This document shows positions 1-5,330 of a DNA stretch of 5,330 bases, one piece after another; position 1 is the stretch's first letter, and each line of letters begins with the position of its first letter. Under the pieces are notes generated by a model. That model had not been told where the DNA came from. It saw only the letters and a program-made list of their open reading frames with translations, and made no database searches. Position numbers and translations under genes: made by a program. The stretch covers positions 1-5,330 of the forward strand of contig JAPYQV010000236.1 of the NCBI GenBank assembly GCA_029937205.1, given 5' to 3'. The stretch is from Alphaproteobacteria bacterium. Its GTDB lineage: Bacteria > Pseudomonadota > Alphaproteobacteria > UBA828.

Positions 1-447
1 ATCCAGGAGCGCTTCGGCTATGCTTTCCATGCCATGACCGGCGGCAATGTCTGGAGCCGGCCGAGCCTCACGGCGCACTCGTTTCAACATGGCGAGACAT
101 TCCATATCGGAAGCGTTCCGGTCACGCCATTCGATCAAGTTCACGGCCGCAGCCTGAGCAGCGGTTTCAGATTTGGCGACGCTGCCTATTCAACGGATGT
201 GAAGGAATTTCCCGATCATTCGTTCAAGACCCTAAAGGGCATTAAACTCTGGATCATCGATTGCGTCGGGTTCCATGAGCACCCAACCCATGCTCATTTG
301 GGTCTCGCACTGGAATGGATTTCCCAAATAAAACCGGAACGGGCGGTACTGACTCACATGTCTCATCATTTCGATTACGAAGATCTCTGCGAACTTCTGC
401 CGGAAGGCGTCGAACCGGGCTATGATGGTTTGGTTCTGGAATTATAA
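1..447 (+). CDS. MBL-fold metallo-hydrolase, PhnP-like (5' end outside window)
   Basis: This is the C-terminal part of a metallo-beta-lactamase-fold hydrolase of the PhnP/phosphodiesterase-like group. The frame is open from base 1, so the ATG at 34 is probably internal. The N-terminal metal-binding HxHxDH motif would lie upstream of the window. Metal-ligand motifs that can be seen are FDQVHG (His codon at 142-144), AYSTDV (Asp at 196-198), HPTHAH just after it, and LTHMSHHFDY (His at 355-357). The ending LLPEGVEPGYDGLVLEL is typical of this family in alphaproteobacteria, where the gene often follows metG and tatD. The fold hydrolyses phosphodiester or similar bonds using a di-metal centre; the true substrate cannot be told from sequence. 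The stop is TAA at 445-447. I see no clear terminator after it, so some transcription may continue into mazG. Confidence 0.88.
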   Translation: MQERFGYAFHAMTGGNVWSRPSLTAHSFQHGETFHIGSVPVTPFDQVHGRSLSSGFRFGDAAYSTDVKEFPDHSFKTLKGIKLWIIDCVGFHEHPTHAHLGLALEWISQIKPERAVLTHMSHHFDYEDLCELLPEGVEPGYDGLVLEL

Positions 448-517
448 AATTAGATAAATCACATATTATCAACGAGATGCGCGCGTTTCTTGAGATAAAT
501 AACACCTATTAATTTAC

Positions 518-533
518 CATAATATATATTATG
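518..533. repeat. 16-bp perfect palindrome upstream of mazG
   Basis: CATAATATATATTATG equals its own reverse complement over all 16 bases. It ends 7 bp before the mazG Shine-Dalgarno sequence and 19 bp before the ATG. It could be an operator for a dimeric regulator, part of a promoter -10 region, or chance in AT-rich DNA. No known operator is recognised. Confidence 0.5.
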
Positions 534-540
534 CGCATTT

Positions 541-545
541 AGGAA
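541..545 (+). promoter_or_regulatory. Ribosome binding site of mazG
   Basis: AGGAA lies 7 nt before the ATG at 553-555. This spacing supports 553 as the mazG start. Confidence 0.75.
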
Positions 546-552
546 TTGGCTA

Positions 553-1353
553 ATGCAGGGAAATATCGACAAATTACTAGAGATCATGACCCGCCTCCGG
601 GATCCGGAAAACGGTTGCCCGTGGGATGTCGAACAGAATTTTACATCCATCGCGCCTTACACAATCGAAGAAGCCTATGAAGTCGATGAAGCCATCCGCG
701 AGAACGACATGGAGGCGCTCTGCGATGAATTGGGCGATCTCCTCCTCCAGGTGGTGTTTCATGCTGAAATGGCGCGCGAAGCCGGACATTTCGATTTCAA
801 CGATGTCGTCGACAGCATTTCCGAGAAAATGGTGCGACGCCATCCGCATGTGTTTGCCGACCTTAAAATCAAGGATGCCGATCAACAGAACAAGGCCTGG
901 GAGATACAAAAAGCCAGTGAGCGCGCGGCGCAGGCCGGAAAGAATAAAACGGCGCCGAGTGCGCTCGATGGTGTCGCCATGGCGCTCCCTGCCCTCATGC
1001 GCGCCGAAAAAATTCAGAAGCGCGCCGCCCGCGTCGGCTTCGATTGGCGTGAAACCGGGCCGGTGATCGAGAAAATCGCCGAAGAACTGGCGGAAATTGA
1101 CGATGCCCGCTCGGGGTCCGATGGCGGCAACAATAATCTGCGTATGGAGTGCGGCGACCTGTTGTTTTCGTGCGTAAATCTTATCCGCCATTTGGCGGTA
1201 GATGCCGAGACTGCCTTGCGCGATTCAAACGCAAAGTTTGAGAATCGTTTCAGACACTTGGAATCGATTGCGCGTACGGAGGACAAGCAAATCGGCGAGA
1301 TGGATTTAGAGCAGCTCGATCAAATCTGGCGACGGGTCAAAGCCGCGGAATAA
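553..1353 (+). CDS. mazG: Nucleoside triphosphate pyrophosphohydrolase MazG
   Basis: MazG hydrolyses (d)NTPs to the monophosphate and pyrophosphate in the cytoplasm. It cleans the nucleotide pool and, in E. coli, lowers ppGpp effects under starvation. The 266-aa length matches E. coli MazG (about 263 aa), and the protein has the expected duplicated all-alpha domain. In the N-terminal half, the Mg-binding EExxE...ExxD motif is EEAYE at residues 39-43 and ELGD at 59-62, preceded by the family hallmark RLRDPENGCPWD (15-25). In the C-terminal half the second copy is EELAE at 177-181 and ECGD at 199-202, followed by the typical ETALRDSNAKFENRFR stretch (219-234). All acidic ligands are present, so it should be active. 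The start is supported by AGGAA at 541-545. It runs toward groEL. Identity is nearly certain. Confidence 0.96.
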   Translation: MQGNIDKLLEIMTRLRDPENGCPWDVEQNFTSIAPYTIEEAYEVDEAIRENDMEALCDELGDLLLQVVFHAEMAREAGHFDFNDVVDSISEKMVRRHPHVFADLKIKDADQQNKAWEIQKASERAAQAGKNKTAPSALDGVAMALPALMRAEKIQKRAARVGFDWRETGPVIEKIAEELAEIDDARSGSDGGNNNLRMECGDLLFSCVNLIRHLAVDAETALRDSNAKFENRFRHLESIARTEDKQIGEMDLEQLDQIWRRVKAAE

Positions 1354-1410
1354 CAGCCGGGCACGAGACCCCTCCTCTGCCCACTCCCGTAATCGCGAAT
1401 CATTCGGCAC

Positions 1411-1443
1411 AAAAAAAGGAACCGCCTCGATAGAAGCGGTTCC
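1411..1443 (-). terminator. Rho-independent terminator of groESL
   Basis: On the minus strand GGAACCGC and GCGGTTCC form a perfect 8-bp stem around a 10-nt loop (1418-1443), followed by seven T residues (1417 down to 1411). It lies 41 bp past the groEL stop. The U-run exists only in the groEL direction, so the hairpin is not a strong intrinsic terminator for mazG on the other strand. Confidence 0.9.
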
Positions 1444-1484
1444 AATCATTGATATATGTTGAGTGTAGCGGCGCGCGGTCGGGA

Positions 1485-3263
<1,779 letters not shown>

Positions 3264-3551
3264 CTACTGAATGATACCCATGATGTCGGATTCCTTCATG
3301 ATGAGCAGATCCTCACCATCAACCTTGACTTCCGTGCCGGCGAATTTGCCGAACAGAATACGGTCACCCTTCGAGACGTCGAGGGCATGAATAGCGCCGT
3401 TGTCATCGCGACCGCCTGGGCCCGCGGCAACAATTTCACCTTCGGAGGGCTTTTCCTGAGCCGAATCCGGAATGATGATTCCGCCTGAAGTCTTTTCATC
3501 CTGGTCAATGCGGCGAACCAAAACGCGATCTTGTAAGGGTCTGATTTTCAT
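3264..3551 (-). CDS. groES: Co-chaperonin GroES (10 kDa)
   Basis: GroES forms the heptameric lid that closes the GroEL cavity. The 95-aa product has the standard family length and sequence: [14 protein letters not shown] at the start, the mobile loop [11 protein letters not shown] (about residues 19-29) whose III at 25-27 corresponds to the hydrophobic IVL tripeptide that docks on GroEL, a roof-hairpin region near [10 protein letters not shown], and the ending [16 protein letters not shown]. It looks fully canonical, unlike its GroEL partner. It is the first gene of the groES-groEL operon; its stop lies 15 bp before the groEL ATG. The start ATG (3549-3551) has GGGAG 7 nt upstream. Regulation is by a CIRCE operator and probably a heat-shock promoter. 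Confidence 0.97.
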   Translation of the reverse strand: MKIRPLQDRVLVRRIDQDEKTSGGIIIPDSAQEKPSEGEIVAAGPGGRDDNGAIHALDVSKGDRILFGKFAGTEVKVDGEDLLIMKESDIMGIIQ

Positions 3552-3558
3552 GGCTTGT

Positions 3559-3563
3559 CTCCC
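3559..3563 (-). promoter_or_regulatory. Ribosome binding site of groES
   Basis: GGGAG on the minus strand sits 7 nt before the groES ATG. It can be paired with an upstream CU-rich stretch (see the leader hairpin entry at 3559-3585). Confidence 0.8.
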
Positions 3564-3585
3564 ACCACTGGTTGCGAGGCGAGAG
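3559..3585 (-). promoter_or_regulatory. Possible leader hairpin that hides the groES ribosome binding site
   Basis: In the groES mRNA, CUCUCGCC (3585-3578) can pair with GGUGGGAG (3566-3559) over 8 pairs, two of them G-U, around an 11-nt loop. The 3' arm contains the whole Shine-Dalgarno GGGAG. Such an imperfect helix is the design seen in RNA thermometers, but I matched no known thermometer family. Pairing was found by eye and no energy was computed. Confidence 0.35.
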
Positions 3586-3612
3586 CCCCGAATTTATGAT
3601 TTGTGATACGCT

Positions 3613-3637
3613 GGCGCGGAAATTAGCACTCCGCGCC
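3613..3637 (-). repeat. Inverted repeat overlapping CIRCE in the groES leader
   Basis: Minus-strand GGCGCGGA (3637-3630) and TCCGCGCC (3620-3613) form a perfect 8-bp GC-rich stem with a 9-nt loop. The upstream arm uses six bases of the CIRCE spacer and two of a CIRCE arm, while the other CIRCE-arm bases fall in the loop. This hairpin and the CIRCE hairpin therefore cannot form together in the RNA. Confidence 0.6.
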
Positions 3638-3649
3638 GACGAGTGCTAG
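3623..3649. promoter_or_regulatory. CIRCE operator (HrcA binding site)
   Basis: The plus strand reads TTAGCACTC, nine bases, then GAGTGCTAG. The CIRCE consensus is TTAGCACTC-N9-GAGTGCTAA, so 17 of 18 arm bases match; only the last base differs. This is the HrcA repressor site for groESL in many bacteria, including alphaproteobacteria. It lies just after the predicted -10 box, about where transcription would start, so bound HrcA should block initiation. hrcA itself is not in the window. Confidence 0.96.
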
Positions 3650-3653
3650 GCGG

Positions 3654-3683
3654 TATATAGGGACCCATACACTGCTCTGTCAA
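3654..3683 (-). promoter_or_regulatory. groESL promoter with sigma-70-like and RpoH-like features
   Basis: On the minus strand a perfect TTGACA (3683-3678) is followed after 18 bp by TATATA (3659-3654), a good housekeeping promoter. The same bases also read GTTGAC, 17 bp, CCTATAT (3661-3655), which is close to the -35 TTGAC and -10 CCTAT type described for alphaproteobacterial RpoH (sigma-32). The expected start is near 3647, within CIRCE, giving a leader of roughly 95 nt. Which sigma factor is used cannot be decided from sequence alone. Confidence 0.75.
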
Positions 3684-3717
3684 CCAGATAGGCCAAATCT
3701 TACAAAATCGAGCAATT

Positions 3718-5085
3718 TCAACCCATTTCGGGCAGGTTTCGAGCGTCGGACCGGACGGCATCATGCGAATCCCGACGTCGCCGATCGAAGCGCTCCGCAT
3801 CGGCGGGCGATAAACTTACCTGCATATGAGCAAGCATTTCGTCATCCGAGCGCTTGAGCACTTCGCCGTGGCGGTACAGCCAGGCGATCGAGGCGCCATC
3901 GCTGAGGTCAATCCTGACCCTGAGAATCCGTCTGCCGCGCGAGAGCTCTTGATCGATCACCGCCAATACCGGCGCCATCCCGTCTCCGCGAAGGGCCGAT
4001 ACCGCGACGTGGGAGCGGCTCGAATCGTGGGTCGATAACAGCCGGGTGCGTTCCGCCTCGACCAGCAGGTCCGTCTTGTTGAGAATTTCGATAAGGCCGG
4101 AATTCACCTTGTCTTCCATACCCAATTCCGCCAGGACGTCATGCACATCCTGGCGCTGTTCCGCCGTTTCGGAGTGGGAAATGTCGCGCACATGCAAAAT
4201 GAGATCGGCCTCGGCAACCTCTTCCAATGTGGCGCGGAAGGCGGCGACAAGATCATGCGGCAGGTCGGACACGAACCCGACCGTATCGGAGAGGATAACG
4301 CGGCGCCGCGATGGCAATGTGAGCCCGCGCATGGTCGGGTCGAGCGTGGCAAATACCTGGTCTTTGACGTCAACATCGGCGCCGGTAAGCCGGTTGAACA
4401 GCGTCGACTTGCCGGCATTCGTATATCCCACCAGGGCGACCACCGGATAGGGCACGCGCTGGCGCGCCGCACGGTGCAAGCCGCGCGTCCGCACGACATT
4501 CTTCAGGTCGCGCTTGAGGCGGGCAATGCGCTCGCGGATCTGCCGCCGATCGGCCTCGATTTGTGTCTCGCCCGGCCCGCCAAGAAAGCCAACACCACCG
4601 CGTTGGCGCTCGAGATGGGTCCACGAACGGACCAGGCGGCTGCGTTGATAATTAAGCGCCGCCAGTTCGACCTGCAGCTTGCCTTCCCGCGTGCGCGCCC
4701 GCGCGCCAAATATTTCGAGGATGAGCGCGGTGCGGTCGATCACCTTGCAGTCCCAGGCGCGTTCCAGGTTGCGCTGCTGAATCGGCGTGAGGCTGCCATC
4801 GACAACCACCACGCCGGCGCCAAGCTCAGCAATGATTTCGCCGATCTCCGCCACCTTGCCCGAGCCGAACAAGGTCGCCGGGCGGACACGCGGCACCGAC
4901 ACCACCGACGCATGGGCGATTTCCAAGCCGATCGCTCCGGCGAGGCCTATGGCCTCCTCTAAACGCGCGCTGTTGGCATTGCCATTTCCCTGCTTCGCCC
5001 GTTTGCGAAACTGCAGATCAGGATGAACAATCGCGGCACGCGTCAGCGCGGAATCTTGCCGCCCAGCAGAATTATCAGATGAAAT
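3718..5085 (-). CDS. hflX: Ribosome-associated GTPase HflX, probable ATT start
   Basis: HflX is a GTPase that binds the large ribosomal subunit and splits or rescues stalled ribosomes during stress such as heat. Numbering from an ATT start at 5085 (455 aa; E. coli HflX is 426), the N-terminal domain has RLEEAIGLAGAIGLEIA (41-57) and PATLFGSGK (69-77), followed by the family signature GGVGFLGGPGETQIE (163-177). The G domain has G1 GYTNAGKST (220-228), G2 region FATLDPT (245-251), G3 DTVGF (267-271), G4 NKTD (336-339) and G5 SAL (363-365). All nucleotide-binding motifs are intact. No ATG or GTG occurs in frame between the preceding in-frame stop (5101-5103) and this domain. The first ordinary alternative start is a TTG at 4924-4926, which would remove 53 residues including conserved sequence. 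AGGAG at 5094-5098 lies 8 nt before the ATT. The gene directly follows hfq and is likely co-transcribed with it. Confidence 0.93.
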   Translation of the reverse strand: MSSDNSAGRQDSALTRAAIVHPDLQFRKRAKQGNGNANSARLEEAIGLAGAIGLEIAHASVVSVPRVRPATLFGSGKVAEIGEIIAELGAGVVVVDGSLTPIQQRNLERAWDCKVIDRTALILEIFGARARTREGKLQVELAALNYQRSRLVRSWTHLERQRGGVGFLGGPGETQIEADRRQIRERIARLKRDLKNVVRTRGLHRAARQRVPYPVVALVGYTNAGKSTLFNRLTGADVDVKDQVFATLDPTMRGLTLPSRRRVILSDTVGFVSDLPHDLVAAFRATLEEVAEADLILHVRDISHSETAEQRQDVHDVLAELGMEDKVNSGLIEILNKTDLLVEAERTRLLSTHDSSRSHVAVSALRGDGMAPVLAVIDQELSRGRRILRVRIDLSDGASIAWLYRHGEVLKRSDDEMLAHMQVSLSPADAERFDRRRRDSHDAVRSDARNLPEMG

Positions 5086-5093
5086 GGGCGGCG

Positions 5094-5098
5094 CTCCT
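5094..5098 (-). promoter_or_regulatory. Ribosome binding site of hflX, inside the hfq stop region
   Basis: The hfq stop TAG (5099-5097) runs into AGGAG (5098-5094), so the Shine-Dalgarno sequence overlaps the stop codon. An ATT codon follows 8 nt later at 5085-5083. This layout suggests that hflX translation is coupled to hfq translation, and it is the main evidence for the ATT start. Confidence 0.65.
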
Positions 5099-5330
5099 AA
5101 TCATCTTCGTCTTCATCATCCTCGCTGCCGGCATTGAAGAGCTGAACCGGCTGTCCCGGCATCACCGTGGATATGGCGTGCTTATAGACAAGTTGGGAGT
5201 GGTTGTCGCGGCGCAGAAGCACGCAAAAATTATCGAACCACACGATAATGCCTTGTAATTTCACGCCATTCACCAGAAAAATGGTGACCGGCGTCGTGAC
5301 TTTACGTGGGTGTTTGTGTTCGAGGTCGTG
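5097..5330 (-). CDS. hfq: RNA chaperone Hfq (5' end outside window)
   Basis: Hfq is the hexameric Sm-like protein that pairs small RNAs with mRNAs. The window holds the last 77 codons, starting at about E. coli residue 8; only a few N-terminal residues are missing. The Sm1 motif region is [26 protein letters not shown] and Sm2 is the conserved [10 protein letters not shown], with the proximal-site Lys-His present and Asp9 preserved in HDLEH. Compared with E. coli there is one extra residue in the loop before Sm2 (RRDNHSQ). The C-terminus is short and very acidic, ending SEDDEDEDD, similar in idea to the acidic tip of E. coli Hfq that competes with RNA on the core. The first-helix segment [10 protein letters not shown] differs from the usual FLNHVRKNKT-like sequence and contains a proline. 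hflX follows immediately. Confidence 0.95.
   Translation of the reverse strand, partial: HDLEHKHPRKVTTPVTIFLVNGVKLQGIIVWFDNFCVLLRRDNHSQLVYKHAISTVMPGQPVQLFNAGSEDDEDEDD

Larger units (their letters stand above)
448..552. other. AT-rich intergenic region before mazG
   Basis: These 105 bp are much richer in A and T than the flanking genes. They hold a 16-bp perfect palindrome (518-533), an overlapping 8-bp palindrome ATGCGCAT (531-538) and the mazG Shine-Dalgarno sequence. A TTGAGA at 490-495 could be a -35 box, but no -10 box at normal spacing is convincing, so I do not call a promoter. No terminator hairpin with a T-run is visible for the upstream gene. Confidence 0.6.

Noticed and set aside
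490..520. mazG promoter with TTGAGA as -35
   Set aside because: No plausible -10 box lies at 16-18 bp; the nearest AT-rich hexamers are at 11, 19 or 22 bp spacing.
577..1191. Minus-strand open frame opposite mazG
   Set aside because: mazG is intact with all motifs on the plus strand; the reverse frame shows no motif or upstream signals.
1418..1443. The hairpin as a two-way terminator also serving mazG
   Set aside because: The stem is symmetrical, but in the mazG direction it is followed by AATCATTGAT and not a T-run, so only weak termination would be expected.
4141..4962. Plus-strand open frame opposite hflX
   Set aside because: It is the shadow of the conserved HflX frame and shows no domain of its own.

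Overview
The window reads as a conserved chromosomal segment of an alphaproteobacterium. The evidence is the PhnP-type metallo-beta-lactamase-fold hydrolase, an alphaproteobacterial-style Hfq core ([19 protein letters not shown]) and GroES, the hfq-hflX pair close to mazG, and a groESL operon carrying a CIRCE operator. I cannot name a genus. There is no sign of phage, transposon, CRISPR or toxin-antitoxin genes, and no new multi-gene system.

Layout. Bases 1-447 (+) are the 3' part of an MBL-fold hydrolase gene that begins before the window. A 105-bp AT-rich gap with a 16-bp perfect palindrome leads to mazG (553-1353, +), a full-length two-domain nucleoside triphosphate pyrophosphohydrolase. 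mazG converges on groEL (1485-3248, -). The gap between them holds a rho-independent terminator that serves groEL. groES (3264-3551, -) lies 15 bp upstream of groEL. Its control region (about 3552-3690) contains a promoter with both sigma-70-like and RpoH-like features, a CIRCE operator at the predicted transcription start, a second inverted repeat overlapping CIRCE, and a possible helix that covers the ribosome binding site. Next come hflX (3718-5085, -) and the 3' end of hfq (5097-5330, -). hflX has no ATG or GTG in its proper frame and appears to start at ATT directly behind the hfq stop codon.

Together the minus-strand genes form a stress and RNA/ribosome-care cluster: Hfq (sRNA chaperone), HflX (ribosome rescue/splitting GTPase) and GroES-GroEL (protein folding). 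MazG on the other strand is a nucleotide-pool housekeeping enzyme.

The points most worth a second look are the GroEL protein itself (an unusually long Gly/Met tail encoded by 9-bp repeats, and changes at several positions that are nearly invariant in GroEL), the layered regulatory elements before groES, and the apparent ATT start of hflX. The rest of the region looks ordinary.
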